The notes beneath the pieces were generated by a model. It was not told the origin of the DNA and searched no databases. It saw only the letters and a list, made by a program, of their open reading frames with translations. A stretch of 6,954 nt of DNA from an uncultured Gammaproteobacteria bacterium (GTDB taxonomy: Bacteria > Pseudomonadota > Gammaproteobacteria > CAIUAS01): the NCBI GenBank assembly GCA_903897205.1, contig CAIUAS010000120.1, forward strand, positions 1 through 6,954, written 5' to 3'. Both the position numbers and the translations under genes were made by a program. Below are positions 1 through 5,937 of this stretch, one piece after another; within the stretch, counting starts at the first letter, position 1, and every line of letters begins with the position of its first letter.

Positions 1-1
1 G

Positions 2-451
2 GCAGCAAGACAGCAAACACGTATTTTAGTTACGCAAGGACTAAAACAAGCAGCAAAACAAACCCATGAAACCCCCTTGCAAATCGATGCAATGGTTGCT
101 GCTACGATCACTTCAAAAAACCAAGCCGATATAAAACCTATTAAAACTGAAACACCTATTAATATAGCGCCAAGCCATACTCATATCGCCCCAAACAATG
201 AAAGCAGCGAAGTTAACACGCTGTTTAATCAATGGAATGCTTTAGCCAATCACGTGATTGATGAGATTTCTCATGTTTCCGAAAAAGAATTAGCTACACG
301 GTTGGATAAATTATTTGATGATGCTAGTTATAGTATTAATAATAACGCCTGGAACCCCACGATGTTCCATCAGCATCAATGTAAACAAGAAGTCAATCCA
401 GCCGATGCAGATTTAGCACTAGCGATTAGAAATTCGCTTATAATCCGCTAA
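2..451 (+). CDS. Hypothetical protein, C-terminal part (5' end outside window)
   Basis: The reading frame is open from the first complete codon at position 2 to TAA at 449-451. The visible 149 residues are therefore the C-terminal part of a longer protein. A TTG at 77 and an ATG at 92 lie in frame, but neither has a Shine-Dalgarno sequence, so an internal start is unlikely. I do not recognise the family. The first 25 or so residues are Gln/Lys/Ala-rich and look helical. Residues 38-70 are rich in Pro, Thr, Asn and His and look like a disordered linker. Residues 70-108 have the heptad-like hydrophobic spacing of an amphipathic helix. The tail contains a short His/Gln-rich patch and a single Cys (127). 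No signal peptide or membrane segment is visible in this part. Base composition matches the neighbours. It converges on xthA and overlaps its stop. It is probably a real gene because the frame stays open over 450 bp and ends exactly at the neighbour's stop; the function is unknown. Confidence 0.6.
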   Translation, partial: AARQQTRILVTQGLKQAAKQTHETPLQIDAMVAATITSKNQADIKPIKTETPINIAPSHTHIAPNNESSEVNTLFNQWNALANHVIDEISHVSEKELATRLDKLFDDASYSINNNAWNPTMFHQHQCKQEVNPADADLALAIRNSLIIR

Positions 452-1215
452 TTTTCACTATAATCCATCATCAACGGCGCATGGTCAGAAAAGCGCTGCT
501 CTTTATAAATTGTAGTTGCTTTTATTTTATTTTTTAATCCTGGCGTAACGACCTGATAATCAATACGCCATCCCACATTTTTTGCCCATGCCTGCCCGCG
601 ATTAGACCACCACGTGTATTGTTCCGCCGCTTGATTAACTTCGCGAAAAGCATCGACAAATCCAAGGGGGCCAAATACTTTATCCAACCAAGCCCGCTCT
701 GCTGGCAAAAAACCCGAATTTTTTTGATTGCTGCGCCAATTTTTTATATCAATATTTTTATGCGCAATATTCCAATCGCCACAGATAATAAATTCACGTT
801 GTTGCTTGCGCATGTTTTTTAAAACGTTTTCAAACCGCTCTAAAAAATCAAATTTAATCAGTTGACGTGCTTCACTGCTGCTGCCAGAAGGCATATAAAG
901 CGAAGCAATGCTCAGCTTTTGAAAATCAACTTGAATATAACGACCTTCATCATCAGCAATATCCCAACCTAAACCTGTAGTGACTTTTAATGGTTGCTGC
1001 CGCGTATAAATTGCCACCCCACTATAACCAGGTTTTTGTGCATCAAAAAAGTACGAATAATAGCCTGGCGGATGCATGGCCTCAACCAGTTGATGCTCTT
1101 GCGATCTGGTTTCTTGCAAACAAATAACATCGGCATTTTGTTTTAACATCCACTCAAAAAAACCTTTTTTTGCCGCCGAACGAATGCCATTGAGATTTAA
1201 TGTGATAACGCGCAT
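448..1215 (-). CDS. xthA: Exodeoxyribonuclease III (Xth family AP endonuclease)
   Basis: This is a DNA-repair nuclease of the endonuclease/exonuclease/phosphatase fold. The family cleaves 5' of abasic sites and removes 3' blocking groups as a Mg-dependent cytoplasmic enzyme. The 255 residues match the usual family length of about 250-270. All catalytic motifs are present: Asn7 in LNLNG near the N-terminus, the metal-binding Glu35 in LQET, Tyr107 in SLYMPSG, Asp147 and Asn149 in GDWN, Asp219 in WRIDY, and the terminal SDHAP with Asp244-His245. The WWSNR...AKNVGWRIDY block resembles the ExoA/APE1-like branch. I chose the ATG at 1215 because it places Asn7 at the canonical position. A TTG eight codons upstream (1239) would add a Lys/Asn-rich tail, and its nearest purine run (AAAGG) is 14 nt away. 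No good Shine-Dalgarno precedes either start. The gene lies 96 bp downstream of algC on the same strand and may share its transcript. Confidence 0.95.
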   Translation of the reverse strand: MRVITLNLNGIRSAAKKGFFEWMLKQNADVICLQETRSQEHQLVEAMHPPGYYSYFFDAQKPGYSGVAIYTRQQPLKVTTGLGWDIADDEGRYIQVDFQKLSIASLYMPSGSSSEARQLIKFDFLERFENVLKNMRKQQREFIICGDWNIAHKNIDIKNWRSNQKNSGFLPAERAWLDKVFGPLGFVDAFREVNQAAEQYTWWSNRGQAWAKNVGWRIDYQVVTPGLKNKIKATTIYKEQRFSDHAPLMMDYSEN

Positions 1216-1239
1216 TTTTTTATTTAGCTGATTTAACAA

Positions 1240-1268
1240 ATAAAATTTAGATACCTTTCAATTCACAA
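1240..1268 (-). promoter_or_regulatory. Weak candidate promoter for xthA
   Basis: On the minus strand TTGTGA (1263-1268) and TTTTAT (1240-1245) are separated by 17 bp and each matches the sigma-70 hexamers at 4 of 6 positions. It sits in the 96-bp algC-xthA gap, about 25 bp before the chosen ATG. The region is AT-rich, so a chance match is quite possible; read-through from the stronger algC promoter is the alternative. No rho-independent terminator is visible in this gap. Confidence 0.25.
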
Positions 1269-1311
1269 ACCTATTGATGGCGGAAATACTATCGCCTGAT
1301 GCGCTAAAACG

Positions 1312-2703
1312 CTAAAATGGTAATTCCAATTGCGCATCTAGCGCCAATAATTGTTCGCGAAACAATGCTTGAATCCGTTTCAAGCCTGCCTCATCATTCG
1401 CTTCAAAGCGCAAAATTAAATACGGCGTCGTGTTAGATGAACGCACCAACCCCCAGCCATCTGGAAATTCAATTCGTAAGCCATCAATGGTCGTTGCAAC
1501 CCCACCTTCAAAGCGTGCTTGTTTTTGAAACGTTTCCATAAACGCAAATTTACGTTCTTCTGCGATGGGTAATTTTAATTCAGGCGTATTAACACTATCC
1601 GGTAACTCTTTAAAAATAGCGCTTATCGAACGATTCTCTTTTGCTAAAATCTCCAGTAAACGCGCCGCCGAATAAATACCATCATCAAACCCATACCAAC
1701 GCTCTTTAAAAAATAAATGGCCGCTCATCTCACCGGCCATCGCCGCATTGGTTTCGCGTAATTTCGCTTTAATTAATGAATGTCCCGTTTTCCACATGAT
1801 AGGTTCGCCGCCATGAGCAGCAATTACTTTTGCTAAATGGCTCGTACATTTCACATCATAAATAATTTGCGCCCCTGGATTGCGCGCTAAAATATCTTTA
1901 GCAAATAACATAATTTGTCGATCGGCCCAAATAATTTCACCTTCATTGGTAACAACACCTAACCGATCCGCATCACCATCAAAAGCCAAACCGATATCTG
2001 CTTTTTGTGCACGCACGGCATTAATCAAATCATGCAGATTTTCCGGTTCACTGGGGTCAGGATGGTGATTAGGGAAATTACCATCAACCTCACAATATAA
2101 TTCTATTACTTCACAATTTAATTTTTTTAATAACAACGGCGCAACATTACCTGCAATTCCATTACCACAATCTATCACCACCTTTAAAGAACGGCTTAAT
2201 TTAATATCGTGCGTAATGCGTTCAATATAAGCAGGCATCACATCCTGCGTCGTAAGCTTACCTTGGCCTTGCGTAAAATTACCGTTCTGAATACGTTCAT
2301 ATAATTTATAAATAGTCTTTTCCGCTAAGGTTTCACCATCCAGCATAATTTTTAAGCCATTATAATCCGGTGGATTATGACTGCCCGTTAACATGACACC
2401 CGAATGCGTTTTTAAATAATGGGTTGCAAAATATAGCACGGGCGTTGGCACTGCACCGATATCAATCACATCACAACCGCTATCACACAACCCTTTGCTT
2501 AACGCCTCAATCAACGTAGGGCCTGATAAACGGCCATCGCGACCTACTACCACAGTATGTTGATGTCGCGCCTTAGCTTCACTTCCTATGCTCAAACCAA
2601 TCACATACACCACATCAGGGGTTAGTGTTTTTCCAACGATGCCACGAATATCATAGGCACGAAAAATAGAACTCTCTACTGCATTAGGAATGGAAAATTT
2701 CAT
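1312..2703 (-). CDS. algC: Phosphomannomutase/phosphoglucomutase (AlgC type)
   Basis: This enzyme of the alpha-D-phosphohexomutase superfamily interconverts mannose-6-P with mannose-1-P and glucose-6-P with glucose-1-P, feeding sugar-nucleotide and surface-polysaccharide synthesis in the cytoplasm. The 463 residues equal the length of P. aeruginosa AlgC, and the active-site numbering coincides. The phosphoserine loop TGSHNP has Ser108. The Mg loop DGDADR has Asp242, Asp244 and Asp246, followed by Arg247. The sugar-specificity loop GEMSGH has Glu325, Ser327 and His329. The phosphate-binding loop RSSNTTP has Arg421, Ser423, Asn424 and Thr425. Arg20, Lys118 and His308 also fall where expected. 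All four domains are therefore present and no catalytic residue is missing. The start is the ATG at 2703; the leader has no clear Shine-Dalgarno. The gene is divergent from nrdA and lies upstream of xthA on the same strand. The match to AlgC rather than a Pmm-only or GlmM protein rests on GEMSGH; substrate preference is inferred. Confidence 0.95.
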   Translation of the reverse strand: MKFSIPNAVESSIFRAYDIRGIVGKTLTPDVVYVIGLSIGSEAKARHQHTVVVGRDGRLSGPTLIEALSKGLCDSGCDVIDIGAVPTPVLYFATHYLKTHSGVMLTGSHNPPDYNGLKIMLDGETLAEKTIYKLYERIQNGNFTQGQGKLTTQDVMPAYIERITHDIKLSRSLKVVIDCGNGIAGNVAPLLLKKLNCEVIELYCEVDGNFPNHHPDPSEPENLHDLINAVRAQKADIGLAFDGDADRLGVVTNEGEIIWADRQIMLFAKDILARNPGAQIIYDVKCTSHLAKVIAAHGGEPIMWKTGHSLIKAKLRETNAAMAGEMSGHLFFKERWYGFDDGIYSAARLLEILAKENRSISAIFKELPDSVNTPELKLPIAEERKFAFMETFQKQARFEGGVATTIDGLRIEFPDGWGLVRSSNTTPYLILRFEANDEAGLKRIQALFREQLLALDAQLELPF

Positions 2704-2744
2704 AGCTTTAATTTTAGGTATAAGTTAACTGAGGGAAGCTAGAT

Positions 2745-2773
2745 TTTATAACGTTTTAGTTATCAGCAGTCAA
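2745..2773 (-). promoter_or_regulatory. Sigma-70-type promoter for algC
   Basis: On the minus strand a TTGACT -35 element (2768-2773) is followed after exactly 17 bp by a TATAAA -10 element (2745-2750). Each matches consensus at 5 of 6 positions. Transcription would start near 2738, giving a leader of about 35 nt before the algC ATG at 2703. No operator-like symmetry overlaps it, so constitutive expression is the simplest reading. Confidence 0.65.
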
Positions 2774-2802
2774 CCAAGCTAACTCGCTACTAGGGCTTCC
2801 TG

Positions 2803-2830
2803 TCTTACGCACCCCCTCTTCCTCGTAAGA
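2803..2830. repeat. 7-bp perfect inverted repeat with 14-nt spacer
   Basis: TCTTACG at 2803-2809 is exactly complementary to CGTAAGA at 2824-2830, around a pyrimidine-rich spacer. It could be a dyad operator or a weak hairpin. There is no T-run directly after either arm, and it lies upstream of both divergent promoters, so it is not a terminator. Its role is unknown. Confidence 0.3.
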
Positions 2831-2917
2831 AAATTTCGCTATCTATCGATAAAACCTCTCGTAATTCATTTAAACATAAGCTTTGATATAACTAGGTTTT
2901 TCCTCTTAGTTCACATT

Positions 2918-2926
2918 TTATCCACA
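2918..2926 (+). promoter_or_regulatory. DnaA box (perfect) upstream of nrdA
   Basis: TTATCCACA is an exact match to the high-affinity DnaA consensus TTATNCACA. It lies about 120 bp before the nrdA start and just upstream of the NrdR boxes. DnaA is known to regulate nrdAB in E. coli through boxes upstream of the promoter, so the position is functionally plausible. A single 9-mer can occur by chance, but its placement and the partner site at 2941 strengthen the call. Confidence 0.65.
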
Positions 2927-2940
2927 GCTTATTAATAGCT

Positions 2941-2949
2941 TAATCCACA
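2941..2949 (+). promoter_or_regulatory. Near-consensus DnaA box overlapping NrdR box 1
   Basis: TAATCCACA differs from the DnaA consensus at one position and has the same orientation as the perfect box 23 bp upstream, about two helical turns away. Its last five bases are the first five of NrdR box 1, so DnaA and NrdR could compete here. Part of its match is forced by the overlap with CCACA of the NrdR box, which lowers confidence. Confidence 0.35.
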
Positions 2950-2960
2950 ATATACTGTGG
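2945..2960. promoter_or_regulatory. NrdR box 1
   Basis: CCACAATATACTGTGG is a 16-bp imperfect palindrome (14 of 16 positions symmetric) that fits the NrdR-box pattern, a CAC...GTG frame around an AT-rich core. NrdR is the zinc-finger/ATP-cone repressor that controls ribonucleotide reductase operons. The site lies directly upstream of a candidate -35 element (TTGAAA at 2961-2966). Confidence 0.85.
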
Positions 2961-2988
2961 TTGAAACTTGCCCCAACCACATGATATT
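2961..2988 (+). promoter_or_regulatory. Candidate nrdA promoter P1, embedded in the NrdR boxes
   Basis: The -35 element TTGAAA (2961-2966, 5 of 6) lies between the two NrdR boxes. A -10 element GATATT (2983-2988, 4 of 6) follows after 16 bp and falls inside box 2. An alternative -10 is TATTGT (2985-2990) with a TG extension and an 18-bp spacer. Transcription would start near 2995, giving a leader of about 50 nt with room for the Shine-Dalgarno. NrdR binding to both boxes would block polymerase directly. Confidence 0.5.
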
Positions 2989-2992
2989 GTGG
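2977..2992. promoter_or_regulatory. NrdR box 2
   Basis: CCACATGATATTGTGG is the second 16-bp NrdR-type palindrome. Read on the opposite strand it is identical to box 1 at 14 of 16 positions. It begins exactly 32 bp after box 1, leaving a 16-bp gap, which puts both on the same face of the helix about three turns apart. This paired spacing is typical of NrdR operators. Confidence 0.85.
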
Positions 2993-3019
2993 TCGCCAGA
3001 AAATTATTCACTATTTATT

Positions 3020-3028
3020 TGTTATAAT
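3020..3028 (+). promoter_or_regulatory. Candidate nrdA promoter P2, extended -10
   Basis: TGTTATAAT is a perfect extended -10 element (TGnTATAAT). There is no recognisable -35 at the proper distance, which extended -10 promoters can tolerate. The predicted start, near 3035, coincides with the first base of the Shine-Dalgarno, so the leader would be only about 11 nt. That is unusual, and is why P1 is kept as an alternative. Confidence 0.45.
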
Positions 3029-3034
3029 GACAAC

Positions 3035-3040
3035 AGGGAG
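3035..3040 (+). promoter_or_regulatory. Shine-Dalgarno of nrdA
   Basis: AGGGAG lies 5 nt before the ATG at 3046 and decides the start. The next in-frame ATG (3088, codon 15) has no such sequence before it. Confidence 0.75.
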
Positions 3041-3045
3041 ATCTT

Positions 3046-5904
3046 ATGCAAAGCGATATCCAAACGACCCCAACCACGGCAAAAACCATGAGAAATGTTA
3101 TTGATAATTCAGATTCAGTTGATTTAACTGCAACCGCCCCAGGTCAATTACGCGTTATCAAACGTAATGGCAAATTGACCCCATATGACGCTAGCAAAAT
3201 TAGCATTGCAATGACCAAAGCTTTCCTAGCCATAGAAGGGGGCACAGCCGCAGCTTCTAGCCGAATTCATGAGGTTGTCGCTAAATTAACCGGAGACATT
3301 ACCGCCGCTTTCTCGCGCCGCATGCCAACCGGCGGCACTATCCATATCGAAGATATTCAAGATCAAGTTGAACTTATGCTTATGCGCGCCGGAGAACATA
3401 AAATTGCGCGCTCCTATGTACTCTATCGTGAAGAACACCGCAAAGCACGAGAACAAGAAGAAGCCGCTGACAGCAAAGCTAATACCCACAAAATTCAAGT
3501 GACTTTAAGCGATGGCAGCCGCGCTCCCCTCGATATTGGCTGGCTGCGCAACACTGTCAATGAAGCTTGCCAAGGGCTAGCAGAAGTTGACGCAAAATTT
3601 ATTTTAGAAGACGCCTTACGCAATATTTACGATGGCATTCCCCTCGTCGACTTAGATAAAGCCCTCATCATCTGCGCACGCCCACTCGTTGAACGCGATC
3701 CTAATTATAGTTTCGTCACCGCTCGTTTATTATTATCCGCCTCACGCAGTGAAGCACTCACTTTTTTAGGCAAGCAAAATGCCAACCAAGCAGAAATGGA
3801 AACGCTTTATGCGGAGTATTTTACAAGCTATATCGAGCGCGGAATTGAACTAGAATTATTAGACCCTAAATTAAGAGAATTTGATTTAGCTAAAATTAGC
3901 AAAGCCTTTAATGCTAAATGCGATTTGCAATTTACTTATTTAGGTTTACAAACGCTTTATGATCGTTATTTCTTACACTATCACGGCGTACGTTTTGAAT
4001 TACCCCAATGGTTTTTCATGCGGGTAGCGATGGGACTTTGTATTCAAGAAAAAAATAAAGAAGAACAAGCCATTGAGTTTTATAATTTACTGTCCTCTTT
4101 CGACTACATGAGTTCAACACCCACTTTATTTAATGCCGGCACCTTACGTCCGCAACTATCCAGCTGTTTTTTAACCACCATTCCAGATGATTTAGATGCG
4201 ATTTACAACGCCATTAAAGACAATGCGCTGCTATCAAAATTTGCCGGCGGTTTAGGCAACGACTGGACCCCCGTTCGCGGTATGGGCGCACGCATCAAGG
4301 GCACCAATGGAAAATCACAAGGCGTAGTACCCTTTATGCATGTTGCTAACGCCACTGCGATTGCGGTCAATCAAGGCGGCAAACGCAAAGGAGCGGTGTG
4401 CGGTTACTTAGAAACCTGGCATATCGATATTGAAGAATTTTTAGAATTACGCAAAAACACCGGTGATGAACGTCGTCGTACTCATGATATGAATACTGCC
4501 AATTGGGTGCCCGATTTATTTATGAAACGCATACTTGAAAATGGCGAGTGGACCTTATTCTCACCAGATGAAACACCTGATTTGCATGAGCTCTACGGCC
4601 TTGAATTTGAAAGCGCTTATAAAGCTTATGAAGAAAAAGCAGCGCAAGGTAAAATCCATAATTTCAAAAAAATCCCCGCCAATAATTTATGGCGTAAAAT
4701 GTTAGGTTTATTATTTGAAACAGGTCACCCTTGGGTTACTTTTAAAGATCCCTGTAATTTGCGCTCCCCTCAACAACATGCGGGCATCGTACACAGTTCT
4801 AATCTGTGCACAGAAATCACTTTAAATACCTCAGCCGATGAAATAGCGGTTTGCAACTTAGGCAGCATCAACTTAGTCCAACACTTAAATGCCGACGGCA
4901 CCATCAATAAAGATAAATTACATAAAACAGTACGCACCGCTATGCGCATGCTGGACAATGTGATTGATATTAATTATTACACAGTTCCGCAAGCGCGCCG
5001 TTCTAATTTAAAACACCGTCCAATTGGGCTTGGCATTATGGGCTTTCAAGATTGTTTGTATCAATTAAAACTACCCTATTCCAGTCAAGCAGCCGTTGAA
5101 TTTGCCGATCGCTATATGGAATTAATCAGTTATTTTGCGATTGAAGCTTCTAGCGATTTAGCTAAAGAACGTGGTAGTTATGCGAGTTATGAAGGCTCAT
5201 TATGGAGCAAAGGCATTCTACCTATCGATTCGATTGAATTATTACAAGAAGCTCGCGGACGCTATTTAGAACAAGATCGCACCAAGACATTAGATTGGGA
5301 TAAATTACGCACCAAAGTCATGACGGATGGCATACGTAATTCCAATATCATGGCGATTGCACCCACAGCCACTATTTCTAATATCTGTGGTGTATCACAA
5401 TCTATCGAACCGACTTATCAAAATTTATATGTTAAATCGAATATGTCTGGCGAATTTACCGTGATCAATCCTTATTTAGTAGAAGAATTAAAACGCTTCA
5501 ATCTCTGGGATTCTGTGATGGTAAATGATTTAAAATATTACGATGGCAGCGTACAAAATATTAATCGCGTCCCCCAGGAAATTAAACAGCTTTATGCTAC
5601 TGCTTTTGAAATGGACGCAAAATGGTTAATTGAAGCAGGCTCACGCCGTCAAAAATGGATCGACCAGTCCCAGTCTTTAAATCTTTACATGGCGGCTCCC
5701 TCCGGTAAAAAATTAGATGAGTTATATAAACTAGCGTGGCTACGCGGATTAAAAACCACTTATTATTTACGCACTTTAGGAGCAACCCATGCTGAAAAAT
5801 CAACGGTTGATAAAGGCACGTTAAATGCAGTTAACCCGGCAACCCCAGAAGACGCGCCCAAAGTATGTTCAATCACTGATCCTGATTGCGAAGCGTGCCA
5901 GTAA
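3046..5904 (+). CDS. nrdA: Ribonucleoside-diphosphate reductase, class Ia, alpha subunit
   Basis: This is the catalytic subunit that reduces ribonucleoside diphosphates to deoxyribonucleotides with NrdB as radical partner. The 952 residues are longer than E. coli NrdA (761) because of the N-terminus. A first ATP-cone lies at about 35-135 (VIKRNGK start) and a second, more diverged one at about 148-235, as in P. aeruginosa NrdA. Catalytic residues are intact. Cys374 and Cys603 are the redox pair, and Asn586, Cys588 and Glu590 form the NLCTE active-site loop. Cys374 to Cys588 spans 214 residues, the same as Cys225 to Cys439 in E. coli. Tyr906-Tyr907 carry the radical pathway, and the tail CSITDPDCEAC (Cys941, Cys948, Cys951) supplies the thioredoxin/glutaredoxin-reducible cysteines. 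The QGGKRKGA segment (443-450) is in the substrate-specificity loop region. The start at 3046 has an AGGGAG Shine-Dalgarno. nrdB follows after 33 bp. The upstream NrdR and DnaA sites indicate nucleotide- and replication-linked control. Confidence 0.97.
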   Translation: MQSDIQTTPTTAKTMRNVIDNSDSVDLTATAPGQLRVIKRNGKLTPYDASKISIAMTKAFLAIEGGTAAASSRIHEVVAKLTGDITAAFSRRMPTGGTIHIEDIQDQVELMLMRAGEHKIARSYVLYREEHRKAREQEEAADSKANTHKIQVTLSDGSRAPLDIGWLRNTVNEACQGLAEVDAKFILEDALRNIYDGIPLVDLDKALIICARPLVERDPNYSFVTARLLLSASRSEALTFLGKQNANQAEMETLYAEYFTSYIERGIELELLDPKLREFDLAKISKAFNAKCDLQFTYLGLQTLYDRYFLHYHGVRFELPQWFFMRVAMGLCIQEKNKEEQAIEFYNLLSSFDYMSSTPTLFNAGTLRPQLSSCFLTTIPDDLDAIYNAIKDNALLSKFAGGLGNDWTPVRGMGARIKGTNGKSQGVVPFMHVANATAIAVNQGGKRKGAVCGYLETWHIDIEEFLELRKNTGDERRRTHDMNTANWVPDLFMKRILENGEWTLFSPDETPDLHELYGLEFESAYKAYEEKAAQGKIHNFKKIPANNLWRKMLGLLFETGHPWVTFKDPCNLRSPQQHAGIVHSSNLCTEITLNTSADEIAVCNLGSINLVQHLNADGTINKDKLHKTVRTAMRMLDNVIDINYYTVPQARRSNLKHRPIGLGIMGFQDCLYQLKLPYSSQAAVEFADRYMELISYFAIEASSDLAKERGSYASYEGSLWSKGILPIDSIELLQEARGRYLEQDRTKTLDWDKLRTKVMTDGIRNSNIMAIAPTATISNICGVSQSIEPTYQNLYVKSNMSGEFTVINPYLVEELKRFNLWDSVMVNDLKYYDGSVQNINRVPQEIKQLYATAFEMDAKWLIEAGSRRQKWIDQSQSLNLYMAAPSGKKLDELYKLAWLRGLKTTYYLRTLGATHAEKSTVDKGTLNAVNPATPEDAPKVCSITDPDCEACQ

Positions 5905-5921
5905 AAAACTAAACTTAAGAC

Positions 5922-5928
5922 AAGAGGA
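5922..5928 (+). promoter_or_regulatory. Shine-Dalgarno of nrdB
   Basis: AAGAGGA ends 9 nt before the ATG at 5938. The 33-bp nrdA-nrdB gap contains no promoter or terminator, which supports one nrdAB transcript with independent translation initiation of nrdB. Confidence 0.75.
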
Positions 5929-5937
5929 CCAAAAATC

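Larger units (their letters stand above)
2704..3045. other. Divergent intergenic control region, algC / nrdA
   Basis: This 342-bp stretch has no credible coding sequence; the few ATGs open only very short frames. The algC promoter occupies the left side (2745-2773). The nrdAB control sites, comprising two DnaA-type boxes, two NrdR boxes, candidate promoters and the Shine-Dalgarno, are packed into 2918-3040. The middle (about 2775-2917) contains one 7-bp inverted repeat (2803-2830) and otherwise nothing I can assign. Confidence 0.85.

Noticed and set aside
77..94. TTG (77) or ATG (92) as the real start of the left-edge gene
   Set aside because: No Shine-Dalgarno precedes either, and the frame remains open upstream to the window edge.
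619..822. Plus-strand open frame inside xthA, and similar small frames inside algC and nrdA
   Set aside because: Antisense to fully conserved genes, with no ribosome site and no recognisable product.
1216..1239. Upstream TTG start for xthA adding 8 residues
   Set aside because: The added residues are Lys/Asn-rich and fall outside the family's N-terminus, and the nearest purine run is 14 nt away. The ATG at 1215 puts the catalytic Asn at position 7.
1279..1296. GGCG...CGCC inverted repeat between algC and xthA as a terminator
   Set aside because: Only 4 bp of stem with a 10-nt loop and no following T-run on either strand.
2918..2949. A replication origin, given the DnaA boxes
   Set aside because: Only one perfect and one near box, no cluster, no AT-rich 13-mer repeats, and no dnaA, gidA or rpmH neighbours. 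Regulation of nrdAB explains them better.
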